Positions 41,704-50,757 of a DNA stretch of 64,000 nt are shown here, piece after piece; the first letter of the stretch is position 1, and the number at the start of each line of letters is the position of its first letter. The position numbers were made by a program, and so were the translations under genes. Where the stretch lies: NCBI RefSeq assembly GCF_900188415.1, contig NZ_FZNV01000001.1:585501-649500 (forward strand). Direction: 5' to 3'. The notes below the pieces were generated by a model. It made no database searches. It was not told the origin of the DNA and worked only from the letters and a program-made list of their open reading frames with translations. This DNA is from Maribacter sedimenticola. GTDB taxonomy: Bacteria; Bacteroidota; Bacteroidia; Flavobacteriales; Flavobacteriaceae.

Positions 41704-44499
41704 ATGGATAAATATTCCTTTTTGAATACCGCCCATACCTCTTTTTTTTCAGAGTTATATGATAAGTATTTAGTGAATCCAGATAGTGTTGAGCCAAGTT
41801 GGAGAGCCTTTTTTCAAGGTTTTGATTTTGGAATGGAAACCTCTTTGGATGAACTAAGTTTTGATGAAAATCGAACCACTGTAATGGTCAATGGGGCCAA
41901 GAGTGAAATGCCTCAATCCTTGCAGAAAGAATTCCAGGTCATTCGTTTGATCGATGGGTACAGGGGTAGAGGACACCTCTTTACCAAAACAAATCCGGTG
42001 AGGGAAAGAAGGCATTACGAGCCTTCTTTGGACATAAAGAATTTTGGTCTGGAAAGCTCTGATTTGGAAACTGTATTTAATGCAGGTGACATTATCGGGA
42101 TAGGGCCAAGTCCTTTAAAGGAAATCATAAGGCATTTGCAAAGCATCTATTGTGATGCCATTGGGGTGGAGTATATGTTCATTAGAAACCCTGAAAGGGT
42201 CAAGTGGATACAGGATTGGATAAATGTTAATGATAACCATCCGGATTTTGGTCCTGAAAGAAAAAAACACATCCTAAAGAAATTAAACCAGGCCATATCA
42301 TTTGAAACCTTTTTACACACCAAGTATGTAGGGCAAAAACGATTTTCCCTAGAAGGGAACGAATCATTGATTCCTGGCTTGGACGTAATTGTGGAACGTG
42401 CTGCGGAAATGGGAGTGGAACAGTTTGTTATGGGTATGGCACACCGTGGTAGGTTAAATGTACTTACCAATATTTTCGGTAAATCCGCTAAGGATATCTT
42501 TAGTGAATTTGACGGTAAGGATTATGAGCAAGAAATTTTTGATGGGGATGTAAAATACCATTTAGGGTGGACATCTGACCGAAAATCTGATAACGGAAAT
42601 AAGATAAAAATGAATATTGCGCCAAACCCATCCCATTTGGAAACGGTTGGTGCGGTCGTTGAAGGTATAGCAAGGGCAAAGCAAGATGCGGACTATAAGG
42701 ACAACTTTTCAAAAGTATTGCCTATTGTCGTTCATGGTGATGCAGCTATTGCTGGACAAGGTCTAATTTATGAATTGGTGCAAATGGCAGGCCTGGATGG
42801 GTATAAGACCGGTGGTACAATTCATATTGTTGTAAACAACCAGATCGGATTTACCACTAACTATTTGGATGCAAGGACATCTACCTATTGTACGGATGTA
42901 GCTAAAGTTACCCTAAGTCCCGTACTTCATGTAAATTCTGATGATGCAGAGGCTGTGGTACATGCATCACTTTTTGCATTGGAATATAGAATGCGTTTTG
43001 CAAGTGATGTATTTATAGATTTGTTAGGGTATAGGAAATATGGACATAATGAAGGGGACGAACCCAGATTTACCCAGCCAAAATTATATAAGGCCATTGC
43101 AAAGCATAAGAATCCTAGGGATATCTATGCGGAACGCTTGATCAAAGAAGGTATTATTGATGATACCTATGTGGCGCAGTTAGAGAAACAGTATAAGGAT
43201 TCTTTGGAGGAAAAACTTGAAGACTCCAGAAAAGAGGATAAAACTGTGATCACTCCTTTTATGGCAGACGAGTGGAAAGGATTTGAAAGCGTACGTGAGT
43301 GGGAAATGATGGATGCGGTAGATACAACCTTCAATAAAGAAAAGCTTACAAAGATTGCCAAAGTAATTACCGAACTGCCCAAGGGCAAGAAGTTCTTGCG
43401 CAAAGTGGAGAAATTGGTCAAGGATAGATACAATATGTATTTTAAAAACGATAATCTTGATTGGGCCATGGGAGAGCTTTTAGCTTATGGCACTTTATTA
43501 GAGGAAGGTTTTGGGGTACGTATTTCCGGACAGGATGTTGAGCGTGGTACGTTTTCCCATCGTCATGCGGTAATGAAGGTAGAGGAAAGCGAAGAAGAGG
43601 TTATTCTATTGAACCATTTATCTGAACAACAAGCAAGGTTCCAAATTTACAATTCGCTATTATCGGAATATGGAGTTGTAGGTTTTGATTATGGCTATGC
43701 TATGGCAAGTCCTAATACGCTAACGATTTGGGAAGCCCAGTTTGGTGATTTTAGTAATGGTGCCCAAATCATGATCGATCAATATATTTCTGCTGCGGAA
43801 GATAAATGGAAACTTCAAAACGGATTGGTAATGTTGTTGCCCCATGGTTATGAAGGTCAAGGAGCAGAACATTCATCCGCAAGGATGGAACGGTACCTGC
43901 AATTATGTGCCAAGGATAATATGTATATCGCAGATGTGACAACACCGGCACAAATGTTCCATATACTCCGCAGACAAATGAAGGCCAATTTTAGAAAACC
44001 GTTGATTATTTTTACGCCAAAAAGTTTGCTTAGGCATCCTAAGGCAGTTTCTAAAATTTCAGATTTGACCGATGGGGGATTCAAAGAAGTTATAGACGAT
44101 GATGCTGTTGAGGTCAAGAAAGTCAAAAGTCTTGTGTTCTGTACTGGTAAATTTTATTACGATCTTCTTGCGGAAAGGGAGAAGTTAGAGCGTGCAGATG
44201 TTGCTTTGGTCAGGGTTGAACAATTGTTTCCGTTGCCAGACGAACAAATGAAAGAAATAATAGCCAAATACAAGCATGTGGATGATTTGGTTTGGGCTCA
44301 GGAAGAACCTAGGAACATGGGCGCTTGGAGCCATTTACTAATGCATTTTAGTGATGTGCAGAAATTTAGGGTTGCATCTAGGCGTTTTTACGCGGCGCCT
44401 GCTGCAGGTAGTGCTGTAAGGTCTAAAATGCGCCATCAACAAGTAATAGATTATGTTTTTGACAAGTCAAAAAATAATATGTTCAAACCAAAAAAATAA
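41704..44499 (+). CDS. sucA: 2-oxoglutarate dehydrogenase E1 component
   Basis: 931 aa, full length. The N-terminal MDKYSFLNTAHTSFFSELYDKYLVNPDSVEPSWRAFF segment is the E1o tail. The ThDP domain has MGMAHRGRLNVL, GDAAIAGQGLIYE and IVVNNQIGFTT; the transketolase-like domain has GQDVERGTFSHRHAV and LLPHGYEGQGAEHSSARMERYLQL. It decarboxylates 2-oxoglutarate in the TCA cycle and passes succinyl to the E2 encoded 27 bp downstream. E3 (dihydrolipoamide dehydrogenase) is not in the window. Confidence 0.97.
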   Translation: MDKYSFLNTAHTSFFSELYDKYLVNPDSVEPSWRAFFQGFDFGMETSLDELSFDENRTTVMVNGAKSEMPQSLQKEFQVIRLIDGYRGRGHLFTKTNPVRERRHYEPSLDIKNFGLESSDLETVFNAGDIIGIGPSPLKEIIRHLQSIYCDAIGVEYMFIRNPERVKWIQDWINVNDNHPDFGPERKKHILKKLNQAISFETFLHTKYVGQKRFSLEGNESLIPGLDVIVERAAEMGVEQFVMGMAHRGRLNVLTNIFGKSAKDIFSEFDGKDYEQEIFDGDVKYHLGWTSDRKSDNGNKIKMNIAPNPSHLETVGAVVEGIARAKQDADYKDNFSKVLPIVVHGDAAIAGQGLIYELVQMAGLDGYKTGGTIHIVVNNQIGFTTNYLDARTSTYCTDVAKVTLSPVLHVNSDDAEAVVHASLFALEYRMRFASDVFIDLLGYRKYGHNEGDEPRFTQPKLYKAIAKHKNPRDIYAERLIKEGIIDDTYVAQLEKQYKDSLEEKLEDSRKEDKTVITPFMADEWKGFESVREWEMMDAVDTTFNKEKLTKIAKVITELPKGKKFLRKVEKLVKDRYNMYFKNDNLDWAMGELLAYGTLLEEGFGVRISGQDVERGTFSHRHAVMKVEESEEEVILLNHLSEQQARFQIYNSLLSEYGVVGFDYGYAMASPNTLTIWEAQFGDFSNGAQIMIDQYISAAEDKWKLQNGLVMLLPHGYEGQGAEHSSARMERYLQLCAKDNMYIADVTTPAQMFHILRRQMKANFRKPLIIFTPKSLLRHPKAVSKISDLTDGGFKEVIDDDAVEVKKVKSLVFCTGKFYYDLLAEREKLERADVALVRVEQLFPLPDEQMKEIIAKYKHVDDLVWAQEEPRNMGAWSHLLMHFSDVQKFRVASRRFYAAPAAGSAVRSKMRHQQVIDYVFDKSKNNMFKPKK

Positions 44500-44526
44500 A
44501 ATATAACATATCAAATTATAGAAAGA

Positions 44527-45753
44527 ATGATTCTAGAAATGAAGGTCCCTTCCCCGGGAGAGTCTATCACAGAGGTAGAAATAGCGGAATGGTTAGTTGA
44601 AGATGGGGATTACGTAGAAAAAGATCAGGCAATCGCTGAAGTAGATTCGGACAAAGCTACTTTGGAATTACCAGCGGAAGCCAGTGGGGTGATTACATTA
44701 AAAGCAGAAGTTGGCGATGCTGTTGAAGTAGGCGCTATTGTTTGTTTGATCGATACAGGGGCGGAAAAACCGGAAGGCTCGGATAAAAAGTCCAATGAAG
44801 CCACTGAAATAGAAACAGCTCCAGTTCAAAAAGAGGCTGAAAAAGCCCCGCAGCCAGTACAGGCTAAAGAAACATATGCTTCTGGAGTAGCTTCCCCCGC
44901 GGCCAAAAAAATATTGGACGAAAAAGGAGTGGATAGCACAACTGTAAAAGGAAGTGGTCGTGATGGTAGGATCACCAAGGAAGATGCGGTAAACGCCGTT
45001 CCTTCAATGGGTACGCCAACCGGTGGAAATAGGGGAGAGACTCGTTCCAAGTTATCTATGCTACGAAGAAAGGTAGCAGAAAGACTGGTATCCGCAAAGA
45101 ACGAAACGGCTATGTTGACCACATTCAATGAAGTGGATATGAGCGCCATTTTTGAACTTCGTGATCAGTATAAAGTAGATTTTAAAAACAAGCATGGGGT
45201 TGGTTTAGGATTTATGTCATTCTTTACCAAGGCAGTTGTAAGGGCACTAGAAATGTATCCTGCGGTAAATTCCATGATAGATGGCAAAGAAATGATTTCT
45301 TATGATTTCTGTGATATCAGTATAGCGGTATCCGGTCCAAAAGGACTTATGGTTCCCGTTATCAGGAATGCTGAAAATTTGACGTTCAGGGGAATAGAGT
45401 CAGAGGTTAAACGTTTGGCAATTAGAGCCCGTGAAGGGGAGATAACCGTAGATGAAATGACCGGTGGAACTTTTACCATTACCAATGGTGGGGTATTTGG
45501 TTCTATGCTATCTACGCCTATCATAAATCCTCCACAAAGTGCCATATTGGGTATGCACAATATTGTGGAGCGTCCTATAGCAAGGGAGGGGGCTATTGCC
45601 ATAGCTCCAATTATGTACGTAGCATTGTCCTATGACCATAGAATTATTGACGGCAAGGAGTCTGTAGGATTCTTGGTAGCGGTTAAGGAGGCATTGGAAA
45701 ATCCTACGGAGCTGCTTATGGACAATAATGTAAAAAAAGCCTTGGAAATGTAA
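44527..45753 (+). CDS. sucB: Dihydrolipoamide succinyltransferase, E2 of 2-oxoglutarate dehydrogenase
   Basis: 408 aa. Lipoyl domain (1-77) with lipoylated Lys43 in [14 protein letters not shown]; a Glu/Ala/Pro-rich linker (80-120); peripheral subunit-binding domain (about 122-158; [15 protein letters not shown]...GRITKEDA); catalytic domain (about 178-408) with [10 protein letters not shown] and the active-site motif [11 protein letters not shown] (His, Asp). It forms the core of the 2-oxoglutarate dehydrogenase complex with SucA. A hairpin terminator follows. Confidence 0.97.
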   Translation: MILEMKVPSPGESITEVEIAEWLVEDGDYVEKDQAIAEVDSDKATLELPAEASGVITLKAEVGDAVEVGAIVCLIDTGAEKPEGSDKKSNEATEIETAPVQKEAEKAPQPVQAKETYASGVASPAAKKILDEKGVDSTTVKGSGRDGRITKEDAVNAVPSMGTPTGGNRGETRSKLSMLRRKVAERLVSAKNETAMLTTFNEVDMSAIFELRDQYKVDFKNKHGVGLGFMSFFTKAVVRALEMYPAVNSMIDGKEMISYDFCDISIAVSGPKGLMVPVIRNAENLTFRGIESEVKRLAIRAREGEITVDEMTGGTFTITNGGVFGSMLSTPIINPPQSAILGMHNIVERPIAREGAIAIAPIMYVALSYDHRIIDGKESVGFLVAVKEALENPTELLMDNNVKKALEM

Positions 45754-45780
45754 ATTTTCAAAAATTATAGATACATATGT

Positions 45781-45813
45781 AAAAAGCGTTGGGCAGGTCT
45801 CAACGCTTTTTTG
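45781..45813. terminator. Bidirectional terminator between sucB and the retropepsin-like gene
   Basis: AAAAAGCGTTG (45781-45791) pairs with CAACGCTTTTT (45801-45811), 9-nt loop, flanked by A- and T-runs. It overlaps the stop codon of the minus-strand gene. Confidence 0.82.
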
Positions 45814-46249
45814 CCTTTAAGTACAAACGTTTTTTACCATAATCAATAATTGCATTGGATTTTTTGAGGATGTCCGCACCTATAATTCCGTTTACAGGTT
45901 CGGCATTATGAGCAGTCAGTGCTTCATTGACATGTTTAAGGTCAAATAGGACAATTTTAAGTTTTTTATATTCCCAAGATCCTATGTGGACCGTATTTTT
46001 TTTGGAAACCAAGGTGTCCATATTGGTGGCTCCCGCACCGGCCGCCTTAATTTTTGATTCTTTTGAAATTAATCCAAAATTATCTATTTGATCTATGCCG
46101 ATACATGTATTCGATGCCCCGGTATCTAAAATAAATCTACCCGTAATATCATTGATTTTGGCATTTAACTCAAAATGGTTGGTGGCCGTAAGGGTTAACG
46201 GTATGCAAACGTATTTTTTTTTCTTAAGAAAGTCCTTGAGACTGCTCAT
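45800..46249 (-). CDS. Retropepsin-like aspartic protease (clan AA)
   Basis: 149 aa, a single pepsin/retropepsin half. The catalytic triplet is Asp42-Thr-Gly in GRFILDTGASNTCIG, followed by the flap region and the hydrophobic-hydrophobic-Gly strand VNGIIGADILKK near 120-132. One active-site aspartate per chain implies a homodimer. There is no signal peptide, so it is cytoplasmic or uses an unusual route. Bacterial members are poorly characterised. A -7-like TATCTTTG (46271-46264) sits 14 bp before the ATG. It is convergent with sucB and divergent from tatD. Confidence 0.85.
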   Translation of the reverse strand: MSSLKDFLKKKKYVCIPLTLTATNHFELNAKINDITGRFILDTGASNTCIGIDQIDNFGLISKESKIKAAGAGATNMDTLVSKKNTVHIGSWEYKKLKIVLFDLKHVNEALTAHNAEPVNGIIGADILKKSNAIIDYGKKRLYLKAKKR

Positions 46250-46287
46250 ATATAATTTTTTGTCAAAGATAATTCTATTTTTGCGCT

Positions 46288-47055
46288 ATGATAATAACAG
46301 ATACGCATACCCATTTATATAGCGAGGCTTTTGACGATGATAGAGAAGAGGTTATAAGAAATGCTATTGATCAGGGGGTGAAACGTTTTTTTATCCCGGC
46401 AATTGATTCTACTTATACTGAACGTATGTTGTCCTTGAAAGAGTTGTTTCCAGACCATATTTATCTCATGACAGGCTTGCATCCTACACATGTTAAAGAG
46501 AATTACATGGACGAACTTTTGCATGTAAGAGAACTATTGTCCCGGCATCAATATTATGCCATTGGTGAAATTGGAATTGATCTGTATTGGGAAAAAAAAT
46601 TTTTAAAAGAGCAGCAAGAGGCTTTTAAGTATCAAATTCAATTGGCAAAAGAACATCAATTACCAATTGTAATACATTGTCGTGATGCTTTTGATGAAGT
46701 GTTTGAACTTTTGGAAGAGGAAAAAGGAAACGATCTAAGGGGTATTTTTCATTGTTTTACCGGTACATTTGATCAGGCGGAAAAGGCAATTTCATATAAT
46801 ATGAAATTAGGTATTGGCGGGGTGGTAACTTTTAAGAATGGCAAAATAGACCAATTTTTGGATAAAATTGATTTAAAACATCTTGTCTTGGAGACCGATG
46901 CACCTTATCTGGCACCTACGCCTTATCGTGGTAAGCGCAATGAAAGTGCTTATATTGTCAACGTTTTGGATAAGTTGGCCGATCTGCATAACATATCGGG
47001 TGAAGAACTGGCAATGATAACAACTAATAATTCCAAAGCGGTATTTGGTATTTAA
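46288..47055 (+). CDS. TatD family metal-dependent hydrolase/DNase
   Basis: 255 aa TIM-barrel. Metal ligands are visible in DTHTHLYS (His7, His9), AIGEIGIDLYW (Glu), IHCRDAFDE, HCFTGTFDQA and ETDAPYLAP (Asp). Family members are 3'-5' DNases or related phosphoesterases involved in DNA repair and turnover; TatD-type and YcfH-type proteins cannot be separated by eye. Asparaginase follows by 18 bp and is probably co-transcribed. Confidence 0.93.
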   Translation: MIITDTHTHLYSEAFDDDREEVIRNAIDQGVKRFFIPAIDSTYTERMLSLKELFPDHIYLMTGLHPTHVKENYMDELLHVRELLSRHQYYAIGEIGIDLYWEKKFLKEQQEAFKYQIQLAKEHQLPIVIHCRDAFDEVFELLEEEKGNDLRGIFHCFTGTFDQAEKAISYNMKLGIGGVVTFKNGKIDQFLDKIDLKHLVLETDAPYLAPTPYRGKRNESAYIVNVLDKLADLHNISGEELAMITTNNSKAVFGI

Positions 47056-47073
47056 AACTAAACGAAGATTGAT

Positions 47074-48105
47074 TTGAGTTCAAAAAAAAGTAGAATTTTA
47101 TTGATCTATACCGGTGGAACCATTGGTATGATGAAAGATTATGTCTCTGGGGCACTTAAGGCGTTCGATTTTTCCCAATTGCTGAAAAATATACCTGAAC
47201 TAAATCAATTGGATTGTACCATAGCCAGCCTTTCCTTTGAATATCCTATAGATTCATCTAACATGAATCCGGACCACTGGGTAGCAATTGCAGAAATTAT
47301 TGGTTCAAATTATGGGGAGTATGATGGTTTTGTAGTCCTGCATGGCAGCGATACCATGAGTTATACGGCATCTGCACTTAGTTTTTTATTGGAAAATTTG
47401 GCGAAACCGGTGATTTTGACCGGATCGCAGTTGCCCATTGGTGACTTAAGGACAGATGCCAAGGAGAACTTGATTACTGCCATTCAAATAGCAGCTTTAC
47501 AGGAAAAAGGTAAATCCGTAATACAAGAAGTAGGACTATATTTTGAATACAAATTATATAGGGGCAATAGAACTACAAAAATAAACGCTGAACATTTTCA
47601 GGCATTTGCATCGTTAAACTATCCGCATCTTATAGAAAGTGGTGTGCATTTATCCATTTTTCATGAATACTTATTGCCAAAGAAAAAAAATGCGGTATTA
47701 AAAGTGCATAATGCCATGGATGATAACGTCGCCATTTTAAAACTTTTCCCGGGAATCAACAAAAATATTGTAGAGGCAGTGTTGGGAGCAAAAGATTTAA
47801 AGGCCCTGATATTGGAAACTTATGGTTCTGGGAACGCCCCTATGGAAGATTGGTTTCTTGAAAAGTTAAAATTTGCAATAAAAAATGGTATCCATATCAT
47901 AAATGTAACACAGTGTTCAGGGGGTGCAGTATTGATGGGTCATTATGAGACAAGTTCAAAGTTAAAGAAAATGCAAGTTATTAATGGTAAGGATATTACA
48001 ACAGAAGCAGCTATTGCAAAAGCAATGTATCTTTTAGGTTCTGGGGTATCCAATGAATTGTTTAAAACTGTTTTTGAAACTTCGTTGCGTGGAGAAATGC
48101 TTTAA
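47074..48105 (+). CDS. ansA: Type I L-asparaginase
   Basis: 343 aa. The first catalytic motif YTGGTIGM carries the nucleophilic Thr13; the second, HGSDTMSYTASAL, supplies the Thr-Asp of the second triad. TGSQLPIGDLRTDAKENL is typical of cytoplasmic type I enzymes. No signal peptide is present. The start is a TTG at 47074: the next ATG lies inside the catalytic motif and an in-frame TAA precedes it. It converts asparagine to aspartate and ammonia. It follows tatD with an 18-bp gap. Confidence 0.92.
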   Translation: MSSKKSRILLIYTGGTIGMMKDYVSGALKAFDFSQLLKNIPELNQLDCTIASLSFEYPIDSSNMNPDHWVAIAEIIGSNYGEYDGFVVLHGSDTMSYTASALSFLLENLAKPVILTGSQLPIGDLRTDAKENLITAIQIAALQEKGKSVIQEVGLYFEYKLYRGNRTTKINAEHFQAFASLNYPHLIESGVHLSIFHEYLLPKKKNAVLKVHNAMDDNVAILKLFPGINKNIVEAVLGAKDLKALILETYGSGNAPMEDWFLEKLKFAIKNGIHIINVTQCSGGAVLMGHYETSSKLKKMQVINGKDITTEAAIAKAMYLLGSGVSNELFKTVFETSLRGEML

Positions 48106-48176
48106 AATTAACATAGCTTTAATTTCTTAAACTAATAATTTTTTTGTTATTTGCCCACCCTTAAAAAAGGTATCAT

Positions 48177-48264
48177 AGAGAGGTGGCCGAGTGGTCGAAG
48201 GCGCACGCCTGGAAAGTGTGTATACCCCAAAAGGGTATCGAGGGTTCGAATCCCTTCCTCTCTG
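48177..48264 (+). tRNA. tRNA-Ser (anticodon GGA)
   Basis: An 88-nt class II tRNA. Acceptor AGAGAGG pairs with CCTCTCT. The anticodon stem CACGC/GTGTG (one G-U) holds the loop CTGGAAA, anticodon GGA, reading UCC/UCU serine codons. The long variable arm TACCCCAAAAGGGTA is clear, and the T-loop is GGTTCGAATCC. CCA is not encoded. Confidence 0.96.
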
Positions 48265-48340
48265 CTAGTAAGTTTTACTTTTTTTATATTGTTTTTTTTT
48301 ATCTTTAACCCTATTAACTAACTAATTTAAGTTTGAAAAA

Positions 48341-49087
48341 ATGAAAAAATTATTTCCAAGCCTGGCAGTTGCTGGGGCATTTGTATCAGGTACAAATATT
48401 GTAAGTGCAAAAGTAGCAGCGGTAGCATTGCTAGTTCAAGAAGGAGCAGAGGCTGAAAAAGGATTTACTCAGGTTTTGAAAGAAATGTTCATAACAGGTG
48501 GTGCCGGTTTTATGGGTATCGTTCTTTTGTGTTTGATCCTTGGCTTGGCTGTTGCAATCGAGAGAATCATTTATTTGAACATGGCAAGTACCAATTCTAC
48601 AAAACTAAAACAACAAGTTGAGGATGCATTGGCATCAGGTGGTGTTGAAGCTGCAAAGGAAGTTTGTAGAAATACAAAAGGACCAGTTGCTTCTATCTAC
48701 TATCAAGGTTTGGACAGAGCTGGTGAAAGCGTAGAGTCAGCTGAAAAAGCTGTAGTTGCTTACGGTGGTGTGCAAATGGGTCAGTTAGAGAAAAACGTTT
48801 CTTGGTTGTCCTTGTTCATCGCTATTGCTCCAATGCTTGGTTTCATGGGTACGGTAATCGGTATGATTCAGGCCTTCCAGAAGATTGCGGCTGTAGGTAA
48901 CTTAAGTGCATCTCTTATTGCAGGTGATATCCAAGTGGCATTATTAACAACGGTATTTGGTCTTATTACGGCTATTATACTTCAGATTTTCTATAACTAT
49001 ATTATCGCTAAAATAGACAGCATCGTAAATGATATGGAAGACTCGTCGATTACTTTGATCGATATGTTGGTAGATCACAAAAAATAA
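48341..49087 (+). CDS. exbB: MotA/TolQ/ExbB proton channel family protein
   Basis: 248 aa. An N-terminal segment resembling a signal peptide (1-23) is followed by three membrane helices (about 52-77, 155-178, 195-220). The ExbB core signatures are present: GVQMGQLEKNVSWLSLFIAIAPMLGFMGTVIGMIQAFQKIA and AGDIQVALLTTVFGLITAI. With ExbD it forms the proton-motive-force motor that energises TonB-dependent receptors (or, in this phylum, sometimes Tol or gliding-related systems). It leads a four-gene operon ending at 50683. Confidence 0.93.
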   Translation: MKKLFPSLAVAGAFVSGTNIVSAKVAAVALLVQEGAEAEKGFTQVLKEMFITGGAGFMGIVLLCLILGLAVAIERIIYLNMASTNSTKLKQQVEDALASGGVEAAKEVCRNTKGPVASIYYQGLDRAGESVESAEKAVVAYGGVQMGQLEKNVSWLSLFIAIAPMLGFMGTVIGMIQAFQKIAAVGNLSASLIAGDIQVALLTTVFGLITAIILQIFYNYIIAKIDSIVNDMEDSSITLIDMLVDHKK

Positions 49088-49112
49088 GTAACACTTTTAA
49101 TACCTAAAAATT

Positions 49113-49544
49113 ATGCAAAAAATTATTAAAATAGCATTAATTGCTATAGGTGTATTAAGTGCTGTGCTGTGGTATTTACTACCAAGTTCGGATATGCCGG
49201 CAGCTGAAGCTGCTCAGAGCGGTGCAATGAACACGATGTTTATCATTACTTATTTATTACTTGGTATTGCCGTAGTAGTGAGTTTGGTATTTACATTGAA
49301 AAATTTATTTTCCAATCCTCAAGGTCTTAAAAAGACATTGTTCGTAGTAGGAGGCTTTCTATTAGTAGTAGGGGTATCCTATGTATTGGCAAGCGGTACT
49401 GACGTTGATCCGGAGTATTTGGAAATGTCTGACGAAAGTACGGTTAAGAAAATAGGAATGGGTCTAAATGTATTTTTCATCTTGACTATAATCGCTATAC
49501 TTTCTTTGGTTATACCGGCGATCAAAAATATGTTTAGTAAATAA
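49113..49544 (+). CDS. Small four-helix membrane protein within the exb operon
   Basis: 143 aa, about four membrane helices (roughly 3-24, 41-64, 74-92, 115-140). Between helices 3 and 4 is an acidic loop (SGTDVDPEYLEMSDEST). It lies 25 bp after exbB and 11 bp before the first exbD. I recognise no characterised domain; the fixed position inside the motor operon suggests an accessory or assembly subunit of the ExbB/ExbD complex. Confidence 0.82.
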   Translation: MQKIIKIALIAIGVLSAVLWYLLPSSDMPAAEAAQSGAMNTMFIITYLLLGIAVVVSLVFTLKNLFSNPQGLKKTLFVVGGFLLVVGVSYVLASGTDVDPEYLEMSDESTVKKIGMGLNVFFILTIIAILSLVIPAIKNMFSK

Positions 49545-49555
49545 AAATAATAACT

Positions 49556-50179
49556 ATGGCTAGAAGAGCAGGAGCACCAGAGGTTAGTGCAGGTTCAATG
49601 GCGGATATAGCGTTCCTTTTATTGATCTTCTTCTTGGTTACAACGACCATTGAGACAGATGCAGGATTGGATCGTATGCTTCCACCAATGGAGCCGCCGA
49701 CAGAAGAACCACCAATTATTAAGCAAAAAAATATCTTTACGGTAAACATTAACCGTAACGGGCAGTTGTTGGTTGAGGATGAAATTCTTTCCATTAACGA
49801 TTTGCGAGCGAAGGCAATAGAGTTTTTAGATAATGGTGGGGCACCTTCGGGAAGTCCAGATTATTGTAGCTATTGTAAGGGTAAACGTAATCCTGAATCT
49901 TCGGATAACCCAACTAAGGCGATCATATCGTTGAAGAACGATCGTGAAACTAAGTACAGTACCTATATCACCGTTCAAAATGAATTGGTTGGGGCTTACA
50001 ATGATCTTAGAAATAGGGAGGCCAAAAGGTTGTACGGTACGGATTATGTAGCCATGGAGGCAGAATATCTAAATCCGGAAACTACTGATGACAAAAAAGA
50101 GGAGTTAAAGGAAAAAGTGACCCGTATTCAAGGGCTGTTCCCTCAAAAATTGTCAGAAGCCGAAACTTCAACAGAATAA
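49556..50179 (+). CDS. exbD: ExbD/TolR family protein, copy 1 (long form)
   Basis: 207 aa. One N-terminal membrane helix (about 17-32) in SMADIAFLLLIFFLVTTTIETD, with the essential proton-relay Asp17, then a periplasmic domain. It is longer than usual ExbD (about 140 aa): after the first beta element it carries an insertion with CSYCKGKRN (CxxC) and a charged helical tail (about 150-207). It pairs with the second ExbD, 21 bp downstream, probably as a heteromeric dimer inside the ExbB pentamer. Confidence 0.92.
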   Translation: MARRAGAPEVSAGSMADIAFLLLIFFLVTTTIETDAGLDRMLPPMEPPTEEPPIIKQKNIFTVNINRNGQLLVEDEILSINDLRAKAIEFLDNGGAPSGSPDYCSYCKGKRNPESSDNPTKAIISLKNDRETKYSTYITVQNELVGAYNDLRNREAKRLYGTDYVAMEAEYLNPETTDDKKEELKEKVTRIQGLFPQKLSEAETSTE

Positions 50180-50200
50180 TTAATATTTAAAAGTAACACT

Positions 50201-50683
50201 ATGTCAAAATTTGCAAAGAAAAAAGATGGAGAGGTACCTGCGGTATCAACAGCTTCCTTACCTGACATTGTATTTATGCTTTTATTCTTCTTTATGACGG
50301 TAACCGTTATGAAGGATAGTTCTTTGAAAGTTGAAAACGTACTTCCTAATGCAAGTGAAGTAAAGAAATTGGAGAAAAAAGATCGTGTTATTTATATTTA
50401 TGTAGGGAAACCAACTAAAGAATACGAAAAAACATTTGGTACGGAACCAAAGATTCAATTGAACGACAAGTTTTCAAGTCCTTCTGAAGTTGGAGATTAT
50501 ATTTTGATGGAAAGAGCTAAAAAGCCTCAAGAACTTCAAAATGTATTGACAACGGCTTTAAAGGTTGATAAGAACGCCAATATGGGAATCATTTCCGATA
50601 TTAAACAGGAATTAAGAAAAGTAAATGCTTTGAAGGTAAATTATACAACTTACGAAGGCGATGCTTTTAATAATCTACAATAG
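50201..50683 (+). CDS. exbD: ExbD/TolR family protein, copy 2
   Basis: 160 aa. The membrane helix (about 20-38) contains the conserved Asp in STASLPDIVFMLLFFFMTVTVMKD, followed by the periplasmic domain (VIYIYVGKP, IQLNDKF, MGIISDIKQELRKVNALKVNY). It is the usual size for the family and clearly diverged from copy 1. Last gene of the exb operon; a strong terminator follows. Confidence 0.92.
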   Translation: MSKFAKKKDGEVPAVSTASLPDIVFMLLFFFMTVTVMKDSSLKVENVLPNASEVKKLEKKDRVIYIYVGKPTKEYEKTFGTEPKIQLNDKFSSPSEVGDYILMERAKKPQELQNVLTTALKVDKNANMGIISDIKQELRKVNALKVNYTTYEGDAFNNLQ

Positions 50684-50707
50684 TTAGTTAGTAATATACA
50701 AATTGTC

Positions 50708-50739
50708 AAAACGCTTCAAATAAATTTGAAGCGTTTTTT
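50708..50739 (+). terminator. Terminator of the exbB/exbD operon
   Basis: AAAACGCTTCAAA (50708-50720) pairs with TTTGAAGCGTTTT (50725-50737), TAAA loop, T-run. Confidence 0.9.
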
Positions 50740-50757
50740 ATTTGATTAACTTTACAT

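Noticed and set aside
46276-46283. TATTTTTG directly before the tatD start codon as its promoter
   Set aside because: It ends 4 bp before the ATG, so transcription would start inside the gene; a chance match or another promoter is more likely.
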